Of a stretch of 64,000 bases of DNA, positions 23,307-32,533 are shown piece by piece. Below the pieces are notes generated by a model, which was given only the letters and a program-made list of their open reading frames with translations, ran no database searches and was not told the origin of the DNA. Numbering within the stretch: the first letter of the stretch is position 1; each line of letters begins with the position of its first letter. Position numbers and translations under genes: made by a program. This DNA is from Lentilitoribacter sp039986595 (GTDB lineage Bacteria > Pseudomonadota > Alphaproteobacteria > Rhizobiales > Rhizobiaceae), in the NCBI GenBank assembly GCA_039986595.1, contig JBDWQJ010000005.1:186001-250000 (forward strand). The letters run 5' to 3'.

Positions 23307-25346
23307 ATGACTGATCATCTCGTCTTATTCATGCCATCAGGTAAACGTGGTCGTTTCCCCAGCGGAACACCTGTTTTGGATGCAGCACGCCAACTTGGCG
23401 TTTATGTTGAAAGTGTGTGTGGGGGCAGAGGCATATGTGGCCGATGTCAAATTGATACTCAGTTCGGCCAATTTGCAAAACACGGAATAACATCAACCGC
23501 TGAAAGCATCTCAGAACTTGGCGCCAAAGAAATTCGCTATGCTGAAAAACGAGATCTAAAATCAGGTCGTCGCCTTTCCTGTTCAGCACTAATTCTAGGT
23601 GATTTGGTTGTAGACATCCCGCAAGATAACATCATCAATGCACAAGTCGTTCGTAAAGATGCTGATACGCGGGCAATTGAACGCAATCCTGCAATCCAAA
23701 TGTGTTACGTCGAGGTTGAAGAACCTGATATGCATAAGCCGCTTGGCGATATTGATCGCCTTCTCACAGCGCTTGAAAAGGATTGGGATCTATCCAACAT
23801 TGTCATCGACACCCATATTCTAGCCTCTGCACAATCTATCCTGCGCAAAGGAAAATGGGCCGTGACTGCTGCTATTCATCACGACAAAGCAACGCAAAGC
23901 GCGCATTTAATTGCGCTTTATCCCGGACTTAAAAATGAAGCCTATGGCATTGCCTGTGATATTGGCTCTACAACGATAGCGCTCCACCTTTCATCGCTTT
24001 TATCAGGATCAACGTTAGCCTCATCTGGGACATCCAATCCGCAGATCCGCTTTGGCGAAGATTTAATGAGCCGGGTGTCATATGTCATGATGAACCCCGA
24101 AGGCCGCGAAGCGATGACTGAGGCTGTGCGCGAAGCACTCAACACGCTAATTCAAAATGTATGTGAAGAAAGTGGTATTGATCGCAATGATATCCTAGAC
24201 AGCGTTTTTGTCGGCAATCCGGTCATGCACCATCTTTTCCTTGGTATCGACCCTACAGAACTCGGTGGCGCACCATTTGCGCTCGCAGTTTCTGGTGCAG
24301 TCAACGTCAAAGCAAGCGAAATCGGCATCAACCTTAATAAAGGTGCCCGCACATATATGCTGCCGTGTATAGCCGGCCATGTCGGTGCGGATGCAGCAGC
24401 TGCGACGTTAACTGAAGGCCCTCACCGTCAAGACGACATGATGTTGATGATCGATGTTGGGACGAATGCAGAAATTGTGCTTGGTAATGCAACGCGGACT
24501 GTTGCCGCCTCTTCGCCTACCGGACCTGCATTTGAGGGCGCTGAAACCTCTTGCGGTCAACGCGCCGCCCCAGGTGCAATTGAGCGAATAAGAGTAGATC
24601 CTGAAACGCTTGAACCTCGTTATAGAATCATCGGAACCGAACTTTGGTCCGATGAAGATGGTTTTGAAGAGGCTGCAAGTGAAACAGGTATAACCGGGAT
24701 TTGTGGTTCTGGCATTATCGAGATAATTGCAGAGATGTACCTTGCAGGCATTATCACAGAAGATGGTGTGATCAATGGTGACCTAGCTGTAAAATCAGAT
24801 CGAATTTTCTCCGATGGACGAACTTTCTCTTATCTCATCAAAGAAGGTGAACCAAAGATCATCGTCACGCAAAATGATGTTCGCGCCATTCAACTCGCAA
24901 AAGCAGCTCTATATGCTGGCATTAAATTGCTCATGGACAAGCAAGATATAACATCAGTTGACAAAATTGGACTTGCCGGTGCCTTCGGGTCATTTATCGA
25001 CCCAAAATACGCTATGGTTTTAGGCCTTGTGCCAGATTGTGAGATTGAACATGTGAAAGCCGTGGGCAATGCAGCTGGTACAGGCGCACGCATGGCCTTG
25101 CTTAATCGCGACCATCGCAGAGAAATTGAGCAAGCCGTCCAGAATATTGAAAAAATTGAAACAGCGCTTGAACCAGATTTCCAAGGCCATTTTGTCAACG
25201 CAATGGCGTTTCCAAACAAAGTGGATCCGTTCCCAAAACTTGGAACAATTGTCAAACTTCCAGAACGCATGGACGCGTCTTCTCAAGAAGATGACATCGC
25301 ATCAGCGTCCCCTCGTCGCCGTGGCGGAAGAAGACGCGCGCGATAA
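23307..25346 (+). CDS. ASKHA/ferredoxin reductive activator of corrinoid (RACo-like)
   Basis: A 679-residue protein. An N-terminal plant-type [2Fe-2S] domain has Cys38-x5-Cys44-x2-Cys47 (CGGRGICGRC) and Cys92. From about residue 205 an ASKHA ATPase fold follows (IACDIGSTTIALHL, SVFVGNPVMHHLFLGI, MLMIDVGTNAEIVLG, GITGICGSGIIEIIAEM, GLAGAFGSFIDP). Such proteins use ATP to drive one-electron reduction of Co(II) corrinoid back to active Co(I). The last residues are Arg/Gly-rich (PRRRGGRRRAR). The start is ATG 23307; an upstream TTG at 23253 lies in a hairpin loop and has no ribosome site. Confidence 0.9.
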   Translation: MTDHLVLFMPSGKRGRFPSGTPVLDAARQLGVYVESVCGGRGICGRCQIDTQFGQFAKHGITSTAESISELGAKEIRYAEKRDLKSGRRLSCSALILGDLVVDIPQDNIINAQVVRKDADTRAIERNPAIQMCYVEVEEPDMHKPLGDIDRLLTALEKDWDLSNIVIDTHILASAQSILRKGKWAVTAAIHHDKATQSAHLIALYPGLKNEAYGIACDIGSTTIALHLSSLLSGSTLASSGTSNPQIRFGEDLMSRVSYVMMNPEGREAMTEAVREALNTLIQNVCEESGIDRNDILDSVFVGNPVMHHLFLGIDPTELGGAPFALAVSGAVNVKASEIGINLNKGARTYMLPCIAGHVGADAAAATLTEGPHRQDDMMLMIDVGTNAEIVLGNATRTVAASSPTGPAFEGAETSCGQRAAPGAIERIRVDPETLEPRYRIIGTELWSDEDGFEEAASETGITGICGSGIIEIIAEMYLAGIITEDGVINGDLAVKSDRIFSDGRTFSYLIKEGEPKIIVTQNDVRAIQLAKAALYAGIKLLMDKQDITSVDKIGLAGAFGSFIDPKYAMVLGLVPDCEIEHVKAVGNAAGTGARMALLNRDHRREIEQAVQNIEKIETALEPDFQGHFVNAMAFPNKVDPFPKLGTIVKLPERMDASSQEDDIASASPRRRGGRRRAR

Positions 25347-25350
25347 CACA

Positions 25351-25380
25351 CTCAACGGACCTTTTTACAGATCCGTTGAG
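25351..25380. repeat. 9-bp hairpin between convergent ASKHA and cold-shock genes
   Basis: CTCAACGGA and TCCGTTGAG around twelve bases. Neither strand has a T-run after it, so a terminator role is only possible, not shown. Confidence 0.45.
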
Positions 25381-25401
25381 CTAAAATAGTATCGTTTTGG
25401 A

Positions 25402-25608
25402 TTATAGGAGCTGCAACGATCCTGCTGCAGATCTTCCATTACGACCTTCTTCAATTTCATAAGAAATTTTCTGGTTGTCTTGCAGCTCGGTCAAGCCTGC
25501 TGCTTGAACTGCTGAAATGTGCACAAACACATCCGAACCACCCTCATCAGGGGCAATAAAACCAAAACCTTTTGTTGCGTTAAACCACTTAACTGTACCG
25601 GTAGCCAT
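25402..25608 (-). CDS. Cold-shock domain protein (CspA family)
   Basis: A 68-residue single cold-shock domain, binding single-stranded RNA or DNA through RNP1 (KGFGFIAPD) and RNP2 (DVFVHIS). It is of standard length. The start is ATG 25608, with AAGGAG just upstream; the frame is open further to 25674 but that part does not look like Csp. The 5' region is long and A/T-rich, as often seen for cold-shock mRNAs that fold differently with temperature. It is convergent to the corrinoid cluster and probably unrelated to it. Confidence 0.95.
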   Translation of the reverse strand: MATGTVKWFNATKGFGFIAPDEGGSDVFVHISAVQAAGLTELQDNQKISYEIEEGRNGRSAAGSLQLL

Positions 25609-26006
25609 AGCTAGATCTCCTTGTGACGGCCAATCAAAACAGAACGACAACAACCACGTGCGCCCTGCTCGCAATCGGTGCTTCCTCCTGCGATCTTGGG
25701 TGCTAAAAGCGGATAACGATCTTGAAAAGAATTAATTGCGTGTGAAATAAATGAGACAATTAAATTAAAATTGCAAGTAATGAATTCTCACATTGCTGCA
25801 GCAATACGTTAGGTAATAATAATTAAACCATTGTTTTAATTGATTTTTTTATAAAAAAACATCATTCAAAAAAATGATTAAATATCATTAACTTTTCTAT
25901 AGGAACAAGAAAATAATCGCTGGAATTTTATAAATTTCGGAGTAAAGTCAATCATAGATAATTCAGTTTGCGACATCCGTGAGACACGTATGTAGGAGGA
26001 TTTTGA
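25609..26006. other. A/T-rich intergenic region between csp and glxA-like regulator
   Basis: The csp-proximal half should be the csp 5' leader and promoter. The rest is very A/T-rich, with a small ATCATT/AATGAT hairpin near 25862-25877 and the ribosome site TAGGAGGA at 25993-26000 for the regulator gene. I see no gene or strong promoter that I can defend. Confidence 0.5.
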
Positions 26007-26978
26007 TTGCAGGCCGAAACCAAAAATTACGTCTTTTTTCTCGTCAACGAATTCTCAATGATTGCCTTTAGCATGGCAATCGAACCGTTGCGTATTGCCA
26101 ATCGCATGGTCGGTCATGAGTATTATAAATGGCGCTTAACAAGTCTCGATGGTGAACCCGTTACAGCCTCTAACGGTATTGTTATAAATGCCGATACTTC
26201 GCTTAGCGAAGAGCGCCGGGCACTATTGGGCGAGCAACGTCCGGACATGATGTTTATTTGCGCCGGCGAAAATGTAGAAAGATATAACGATAAATCCATG
26301 CTCGCATGGGTGAGAGAAACATTCAATAGAGGCGTTGCAATTGGCGGCATGTGCACAGGCGCCTATGTTTTAGCAAAATCAGGCATCCTCACAGGTAAAA
26401 GCTGCGCCATCCACTGGGAAAATCTTGCAGGCTTTACCGAAACATTCCCTGAAATTGACGCTTGCGCTGATCTTTATGAGGTTGATGGAAATTTACATAC
26501 CTGCGCTGGCGGAACCGCATCGCTTGATATGATGCTCTCACTCATTGGCGACCATCATAATGATGAAATCGTAGCGCGTGTATGCCAAGGAGCTATAACA
26601 GACCGTGTACGCAGTCCAAAGGATCGTCAACGCCTTCCGCTCAGAGCACGACTTGGTGTTCAAAACTCAAAAGTTCTATCCGTTATTGAGTTCATGGAAG
26701 CAAACCTAAGTGAGCCATTATCTTTAGCAGAAATTGCAAAAAAGGTTGGTCTTTCACGACGACAAATTGAACGTTTGTTTCGAACCGAAATGGGACGTCC
26801 CCCTGCACGGTATTACTTGGAAATACGCTTGGATAGAGCACGGCATTTATTGATGCAATCCAGCCTACCCATTGTGGAAGTTGCAATTGCTTGCGGGTTC
26901 ATTTCCGCCTCGCACTTTTCAAAATGTTATCGTGAAACCTACCACAAGTCTCCGCAACAAGAACGCGTTGATCGCTAA
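26007..26978 (+). CDS. GlxA/AraC family transcriptional regulator (GbdR-like)
   Basis: A 323-residue regulator. Residues 1-195 form a DJ-1/PfpI-like sensing domain (FFLVNEFSMIAFSMAIEPLRIANRM, AIGGMCTGAYVLAKSGIL, CAGGTASLDMML). About 222-322 form the AraC-type double helix-turn-helix (LSLAEIAKKVGLSRRQIERLFRTEMG; VEVAIACGFISASHFSKCYRETY). The family includes GbdR and CdhR, which sense glycine betaine/dimethylglycine or carnitine, so this is a good candidate regulator of the adjacent methyl-transfer cluster. The start is TTG 26007, six bases after a strong TAGGAGGA; no ATG fits. Confidence 0.88.
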   Translation: MQAETKNYVFFLVNEFSMIAFSMAIEPLRIANRMVGHEYYKWRLTSLDGEPVTASNGIVINADTSLSEERRALLGEQRPDMMFICAGENVERYNDKSMLAWVRETFNRGVAIGGMCTGAYVLAKSGILTGKSCAIHWENLAGFTETFPEIDACADLYEVDGNLHTCAGGTASLDMMLSLIGDHHNDEIVARVCQGAITDRVRSPKDRQRLPLRARLGVQNSKVLSVIEFMEANLSEPLSLAEIAKKVGLSRRQIERLFRTEMGRPPARYYLEIRLDRARHLLMQSSLPIVEVAIACGFISASHFSKCYRETYHKSPQQERVDR

Positions 26979-26984
26979 AATCGG

Positions 26985-29369
26985 TTATTCTGAGCGATCA
27001 TCGACATTGTGAACAAAAACTTCGCGATGTGGGAATGGAATTTCGATATTCTCTGCCTTAAAGCGCTCATAAATGGCAACACGCAATTCATTGCGAACAG
27101 ATAATCCATTTCCGATATCTGAGAGGAATGCCCGAATAACAAAATCAAGTGAAGATGCGCCAAAGTCAGCAAACTCAACACTTGGTTCAGGCGTCTTTAA
27201 GATGTTGGTGTTTTCATTGGCGATCTCAACCAACAAATCAATAATGCGTTGCGGGCTATTATCATATGAAACACCGATCATAACTTCGATACGCCCAATA
27301 GGGTTTCTATGGGTCCAGTTACCCACTGCAGCGTTCACAAGCTCCGAATTGGGCACTATTACAGATTTTCTCGAGAACGTTTCAATTTCTGTGGCACGAA
27401 CCGAGATTTCTTTGACTATGCCCTGTACGCTTGTGGTTTCCACCCAGTCACCCGCTTTAAACGGACGTTCCGCGAGCAAGATCAAACCAGAGACAAAATT
27501 GCTGACAATTGTTTGCAAGCCAAAACCAATACCAAGTGATAATGCACCAGCAACCAACGCAAGATTAGATAGATCAAAACCAGCAGCTGAAATAGCGATC
27601 ATGGCTGCTAGCGCGATACCAAAATAACCAATGACTTTTCGGATTGAATTACGAACACCAAGCTCAACCTTACCCCGCACGAGCACATTACGATCAAGCC
27701 ATTGCTGAAAGCGGCGGGTGGCAAAAAATCCAACCCCAAAGAGGATCAATCCAATACCGATATTTAAAAGCGATATGTTAATTCCGCCAATTTGCAAATG
27801 CGTGAACAATGCCAATACGCCAGACATCACTTCTTCAGACGCAAATCCCCATTGCAACAATATAAACGATATCCCCAATCCAAGAATGATAAGGTAGATT
27901 AAAATCCCAAATATAAGCCCCAAGCGATTTGCACTTTGTTCAGAAAGTTGAACAGCCTTGGACAGCTTTATGCCTAGAGGAGACGCAGCAAACGCCCCTT
28001 CTACCATCACTGATTTTGCCGATAGTAATCCAAAATAAATCACAATCAACAATGCACCTGTCACGACAATTTGCGTTGCGATAAATGCGGCTAATGCAAC
28101 ATATCCGACAAGGCTAATGAGTATGAGCAATACACCAGCTAGAAGCGTTGTTACTCGTATCCAGCCTTGCGCAGAAACACCAGTTTCACTATCCAACTTA
28201 CCCTCAGGCGCAATCGGCTCTAACCGAGATACAATTATGAGCACAGCAGCAACGGCGATGGTTTCAAAAAACGCCTGCGCGACACTACTTTGTAATGGCA
28301 GATCCAGAATTTCACGAACACCAACGCCAACGAAGGCGATCGTGCGGATGGCAAATAAAAGTCCAACCAAAGCGAAAAGCCATTTTGCACCTCGATTGGT
28401 TAAATTGACCAATCGGCTTGTCGCATCCCAAGGTGAAAGAATGACCATGGCGAGCGTCAAAACAAGTACCAGCGCCACAGCGGATTGAATTAATCTCGCA
28501 AATAATGCGGCAAAATCAACCCTTAAGACACCAAAATCTAAAAGAAGCAGATATGTACTTAAACCAACAGCTGCCGCGGTGAGCGTTGGAATGGCAGCGG
28601 ACCAAAAGGCCGAGGTTAATCGGGCGCCAATTCCCTCGCGTTCAACCTCGTTACGACCCAAGATAAAACGGCCGAAAATGCGATAACCACCGAAATATAT
28701 CAGCAATCCTGCAACCCCGGAAAATGCCAGCGAAGAAAAGAGTGCGCTGCGCTTAAACTCCCAAACAAACGTCAACCAAGCTCGCGTTTTTACCCAAAAT
28801 TTGGACATCTCTTCGCGAAAACTGCTGTGTATTTCGAAGATCGAAATACCACCGATCTCAACACGTTCAAACAATGCGCTGGTGAAAAGATCACGACGGG
28901 TAATCCCGACATCAAAAATCAGATCTTCTAACCTGCTCGCTAATTTTTCCAAACGCCCAATGTAAACGGTGAGAAGCGCCGTGCTTTCGGTAAGCGCTTT
29001 ACGTTCAATTGTAATAGCTTGTGCTTCACTTCCATCTGATGGCGCATCACCCAGCGCCGTCAGTTTTGCTTTATCATCTGTTGCTGATAAATTGAATTGA
29101 TCGAGACTTTCCTGCACTTCAATAAGCAGTTCGCTTGCATCTGTGCGCACATCGATAAGAACATTTTCAACATTTTTGTTCTGTTCAAACCTATTTTCAA
29201 GACTGTTAATTTGAGTATCAAATTGTTCAATTTGAACTTCATCTCGATTGAGCTCGTCTGACTGTTGCGAAAAACCGGAAACAACAAAAAATAAAGACAC
29301 CAATATCGAAAAGGCAATGCATATTGTCATTCTACAAAGATGAGTTTTTATGAAGGTCAAATCAAACAC
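26985..29369 (-). CDS. Large MscS-family mechanosensitive channel (DUF3772 type)
   Basis: A protein of about 794 residues. A cleavable or anchoring N-terminal segment (ICIAFSILVSLFFVVSGFS) is followed by a periplasmic coiled-coil DUF3772 region (about 40-180), about ten membrane segments, and the C-terminal MscS pore and beta domain (ALSLGIGFGLQTIVSNFVSGLILLAERPFKAGDWVE, IVPNSELVN). It should open under membrane tension and release solutes at osmotic downshock. The start is uncertain: GTG 29369 has GGAAA six bases upstream and gives a normal positively charged signal; TTG 29375 and ATG 29330 are alternatives. It is convergent with the regulator, seven bases away. Confidence 0.88.
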   Translation of the reverse strand: MFDLTFIKTHLCRMTICIAFSILVSLFFVVSGFSQQSDELNRDEVQIEQFDTQINSLENRFEQNKNVENVLIDVRTDASELLIEVQESLDQFNLSATDDKAKLTALGDAPSDGSEAQAITIERKALTESTALLTVYIGRLEKLASRLEDLIFDVGITRRDLFTSALFERVEIGGISIFEIHSSFREEMSKFWVKTRAWLTFVWEFKRSALFSSLAFSGVAGLLIYFGGYRIFGRFILGRNEVEREGIGARLTSAFWSAAIPTLTAAAVGLSTYLLLLDFGVLRVDFAALFARLIQSAVALVLVLTLAMVILSPWDATSRLVNLTNRGAKWLFALVGLLFAIRTIAFVGVGVREILDLPLQSSVAQAFFETIAVAAVLIIVSRLEPIAPEGKLDSETGVSAQGWIRVTTLLAGVLLILISLVGYVALAAFIATQIVVTGALLIVIYFGLLSAKSVMVEGAFAASPLGIKLSKAVQLSEQSANRLGLIFGILIYLIILGLGISFILLQWGFASEEVMSGVLALFTHLQIGGINISLLNIGIGLILFGVGFFATRRFQQWLDRNVLVRGKVELGVRNSIRKVIGYFGIALAAMIAISAAGFDLSNLALVAGALSLGIGFGLQTIVSNFVSGLILLAERPFKAGDWVETTSVQGIVKEISVRATEIETFSRKSVIVPNSELVNAAVGNWTHRNPIGRIEVMIGVSYDNSPQRIIDLLVEIANENTNILKTPEPSVEFADFGASSLDFVIRAFLSDIGNGLSVRNELRVAIYERFKAENIEIPFPHREVFVHNVDDRSE

Positions 29370-29425
29370 GCGCAATTTCCAAAAATAGGTTTCGAAGAAA
29401 TATTTTGTAAGCCAGTCTTTTTATC

Positions 29426-30124
29426 TCAAATGTGATCGAAATGCCAATCCAGTATTTCAATCATATAGTCTGTTATGGCATCGCCGTATTCATGCTTTCG
29501 CTCTATGGCAAATACATGAGACAATTCAGGGTTACTGTCTTTTGCTATGAAACGATTGATTTGAGTGCATAACTCTGCAGCTGTTAAATTAAATCGACAT
29601 CTTGTAACCGCAATTGAGTTTCGATTTATTTTAAACATATGAAACCCAGACTCAATTTCAGCTTCTGATAAATCTAATCCCGTTTCCTCACCCAATTCAC
29701 GTGCGACATTTGCAAGTAGGTCAACTTTGCCATCAATGATGTCGTCTTTATCCAAAGAACCAGACGGAGCGTAACACTTACCCGCATTATAGGTTTGCTC
29801 TGCCATCATCCCCACAATCGGAAATCCGTCACTTGAAATAATCAAACCCAGAGCAAATAGATGGGTGCCCTCGCCTTTTGGATTCTTCAGCCAATGCAAA
29901 AACGTAGAATAAGGAATAAGATGACTGGTGCCTTGTAAACGATCCGCTTCATAAGACATCGCGCTTTCAAGCAATACCAAACCATTAAACAGCGATGGTT
30001 TAAGGGCAACTTCATCTTGCCAAGCTATCAGCGCGTCATCTGATTTTTTGACATGATATGGATGCGGTTGATCACTAACATTCAGCTCAACTGTCTGCAC
30101 GAATCTTGGATAAGTTTTTATCAT
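29426..30124 (-). CDS. Nudix-hydrolase-like protein with stretched Nudix box
   Basis: A 232-residue protein. The second half of the Nudix box is exact (RELGEETGL, about 143-151), but the glycine of the first half (GSLDKDDIIDG) lies six residues further away than in the G-x5-E-x7-REUxEExGU pattern, and valine takes the expected glutamate place. The substrate is unknown and catalysis is uncertain. N-terminal residues 1-90 resemble no domain I can name. It lies 21 bases upstream of the same-strand MscS region's left neighbour and just after the EEP nuclease gene, possibly co-transcribed with the latter. Confidence 0.65.
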   Translation of the reverse strand: MIKTYPRFVQTVELNVSDQPHPYHVKKSDDALIAWQDEVALKPSLFNGLVLLESAMSYEADRLQGTSHLIPYSTFLHWLKNPKGEGTHLFALGLIISSDGFPIVGMMAEQTYNAGKCYAPSGSLDKDDIIDGKVDLLANVARELGEETGLDLSEAEIESGFHMFKINRNSIAVTRCRFNLTAAELCTQINRFIAKDSNPELSHVFAIERKHEYGDAITDYMIEILDWHFDHI

Positions 30125-30144
30125 AAAACTTTTTATCTCAATTG

Positions 30145-31254
30145 CTAAATAATATTGATTTTAGTCACAATCGGGCAATGATCTGAAGCTTTTGGCCGAT
30201 CCCAACCCACACGAGGATACCGCTCAACTTCCTGACCTTTTGGAAAAACTGTTCTGTGAGGTTGGCCTGCGCGAATGACTTCTGGCACTTCTTTTTGGGA
30301 AGCGTTTGCAAGCGCTGGCGATAGCAAAATATAATCTAATTGGCAGAGCTGCTGAACTTTTGGCCCGCGCGTATGGTATGTTGTCCACCTGTTAAGCTCA
30401 TCGCGTCTATTCATCACATTTTCGCTAAATCCATCAGACATCAAAACATCCAACGCACTAGGGCTTTCATTCTCAGCATGAAATGAATATCCATCTCGGC
30501 GATTACCTTCAACGACAACACGCATTTGATAATCGTTCATATCCCCACAAATGATAAACCGTTTATCGTCTGTCTTTCCCTTGCCAAACCGACGTTCAAT
30601 AATGGCGCGAACAGCTTTTGCTTCCGCCTTCCGCACAGGCATCGTATACGTCCGGCCATCAAGTCCGTTGCGCGCCGGTCCCATAGATTTAAAATGCACG
30701 TTGTAAATGGTTAGCGGTTTACCGCCAACTTTAATGTCTATTTCCTGACAGTCTCGCTTAAAGATGCGATCATTGGGGTTATATTTCTCGTCAAGATCAT
30801 CGGATAACAAATCAAGATCACCATAGATCAATTCTGCATGGGTTTTCATCCGAACAAATTCAATCTCATCGCCATCACGCGTACGATCCCGCATCATAAT
30901 AGCAACATCAATTCCGCGACGGTCGTTACCCTCTGCGATGAATTTATGCCGATAGCCCTCACCGATCATTCGATATAAGTAACCGCGCTCAAATGCCTTA
31001 AGCGTTTCTAGGTCTTCAACTTCTTGCAAGCAGATGATATCGGCGTCCGTATCAGCGATCGCAAGTGCTGTCATCTGGCGCGTATCATCAGTTATCGAAA
31101 CCTGGCGCGCAATTTCCATCTGCTTATATTGTTCTTTATCAGCAGCATCAAAAAGGCTGGTTACGCGATCCTGCCGATGGTCAAGATGAAAGCCTGAGAA
31201 ATCAAAACGGCTCAGCAAATTTTCAGTGTTAAACGTCGCAATTCTAACTGCCAA
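30145..31254 (-). CDS. Endonuclease/exonuclease/phosphatase family protein
   Basis: A 369-residue protein of the EEP superfamily. The metal and catalytic motifs are in order: ATFNTENLL (residues 6-14), CLQEVEDLETL (about 75), YNVHFKSMGPARNG (about 184), ICGDMNDY (about 227), CQLDYILLSP and the closing KASDHCPIV. It probably cleaves phosphodiester or phosphomonoester bonds; the substrate (DNA, RNA, lipid or nucleotide) cannot be told. There is no signal peptide. The start is TTG 31254 with GGGGAG eight bases upstream. Confidence 0.85.
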   Translation of the reverse strand: MAVRIATFNTENLLSRFDFSGFHLDHRQDRVTSLFDAADKEQYKQMEIARQVSITDDTRQMTALAIADTDADIICLQEVEDLETLKAFERGYLYRMIGEGYRHKFIAEGNDRRGIDVAIMMRDRTRDGDEIEFVRMKTHAELIYGDLDLLSDDLDEKYNPNDRIFKRDCQEIDIKVGGKPLTIYNVHFKSMGPARNGLDGRTYTMPVRKAEAKAVRAIIERRFGKGKTDDKRFIICGDMNDYQMRVVVEGNRRDGYSFHAENESPSALDVLMSDGFSENVMNRRDELNRWTTYHTRGPKVQQLCQLDYILLSPALANASQKEVPEVIRAGQPHRTVFPKGQEVERYPRVGWDRPKASDHCPIVTKINII

Positions 31255-31308
31255 TAATCAAACTCCCCAAATATTGTTGAGGAGAGTTGACTGGTTTGCG
31301 CAATTACG

Positions 31309-32520
31309 TCAAGTCATTTGAGACATTGCCACAGCTAGTTTCTCAATCCCTGTCTGAATAGCGCCTTTATCAGGACGTGAGAAATTAAGACGCATTGTGT
31401 TTTCCCCTGTCCCATCAGGATGAAAAGCACTGCCTGGCACAAACGCAACCTTTTGCTCTTTTACAGATATTTCAAGTAATTTGACGGCATCTATTGTTTG
31501 AGGAAGCGTAACCCAGACAAACATTCCACCTTCTGGCACCGTCCATTGCACTGTATCAGGCATATACATCTTCAACGCTGATAGCATTGCGTCTCTTTTG
31601 TCTTTATAGCACGATTTAATACTTTCAATCTGTTCCTTAAAACCTGATTGAACAACACGATGAACGGCCATTTGGTTAAGTGTGGGCGAATGTAGATCAG
31701 ATGCCTGTTTAATCAGAACAAGTTTATTGATCACATCAGATGCCGCACAAACCCATCCCACTCTTAAACCCGGACTAAGTGTTTTAGAAAAGCTACCGCA
31801 ATAAATTGTATTGGTGTTATCAATCCCGCCTGAACGCGCAACATCAAGCGCCAAAACTGGTGGCAATGCCTCGCCATCATATCGCAAAGCCTGGTAAGCT
31901 GCATCTTCAATCACCGGCGCGCCGATGTCTTTCGACAAATCCAAAAGTGCTTTGCGTTCAGATAGGTTCAGAGTTTTGCCTGTGGGATTGGCAAAATCAA
32001 CCGATGCATAAAGCATTTTAACCGCACCGCCTTGAACTTGCGCTTGATCGATGTAGCTTTGTGGCGATCTGTTTCCCGTTAAGTTTAACTGATCAAAACA
32101 CGGTTCATATGCTCTAAATGCCTGTATAGCTCCTAGATATGTCGGCCATTCAACAATTGCAGTATCATTGGGTGATAAAAACAACTTTCCAAGATAATCC
32201 AACCCCTGCTGCGAACCGGAGGTGATAAAAATATTATCCGGCGTACACGGCACTCCCATATCCGCCATCTGCTCAACAAGCCAAGAACGCAAAGGATAGT
32301 AGCCTTCGCTAACCGAATATTGCAGACCTTTATCTGCTTCATCACTTCCCAAAATCTGTGAAAATGCAGACTGAAATTTTTCCTTGGGAAACAAGGCAGG
32401 ATCTGGGATGCCACCAGCAAAGGAAATGATATCCGGTTGATCGAGAAGCTTGAGTAATTCTCTGATTTCAGATGCCTTCATGGATTGCGTTCGCGACGCA
32501 AAAATATCCTGCCAATTCAT
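31309..32520 (-). CDS. PLP-dependent class I/II aminotransferase
   Basis: A 403-residue fold-type I aminotransferase like LysN/2-aminoadipate transaminase (SFAGGIPDPALFPKE, ITSGSQQGLDYLGK, ASVDFANPTGKTL, YCGSFSKTLSPGLRVGW with the PLP lysine near 244). It probably acts on an aromatic, branched or basic amino acid. The start is ATG 32520, six bases after GGAA; the ATG at 32526 and TTG at 32532 are too close to that site. It is divergent from a LysE-type exporter, suggesting shared control by an amino acid. An ATGTCA/TGACAT inverted repeat lies at 32534-32552. Confidence 0.87.
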   Translation of the reverse strand: MNWQDIFASRTQSMKASEIRELLKLLDQPDIISFAGGIPDPALFPKEKFQSAFSQILGSDEADKGLQYSVSEGYYPLRSWLVEQMADMGVPCTPDNIFITSGSQQGLDYLGKLFLSPNDTAIVEWPTYLGAIQAFRAYEPCFDQLNLTGNRSPQSYIDQAQVQGGAVKMLYASVDFANPTGKTLNLSERKALLDLSKDIGAPVIEDAAYQALRYDGEALPPVLALDVARSGGIDNTNTIYCGSFSKTLSPGLRVGWVCAASDVINKLVLIKQASDLHSPTLNQMAVHRVVQSGFKEQIESIKSCYKDKRDAMLSALKMYMPDTVQWTVPEGGMFVWVTLPQTIDAVKLLEISVKEQKVAFVPGSAFHPDGTGENTMRLNFSRPDKGAIQTGIEKLAVAMSQMT

Positions 32521-32533
32521 GATCATTTCCAAT

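Noticed and set aside
25351..25380. Terminator for the ASKHA or csp gene
   Set aside because: Stable stem but no T-run on either strand; listed only as a repeat.
25609..25674. N-terminal extension of the cold-shock protein
   Set aside because: The normal start has AAGGAG directly before it; the extension lacks cold-shock sequence and is likely 5' leader.
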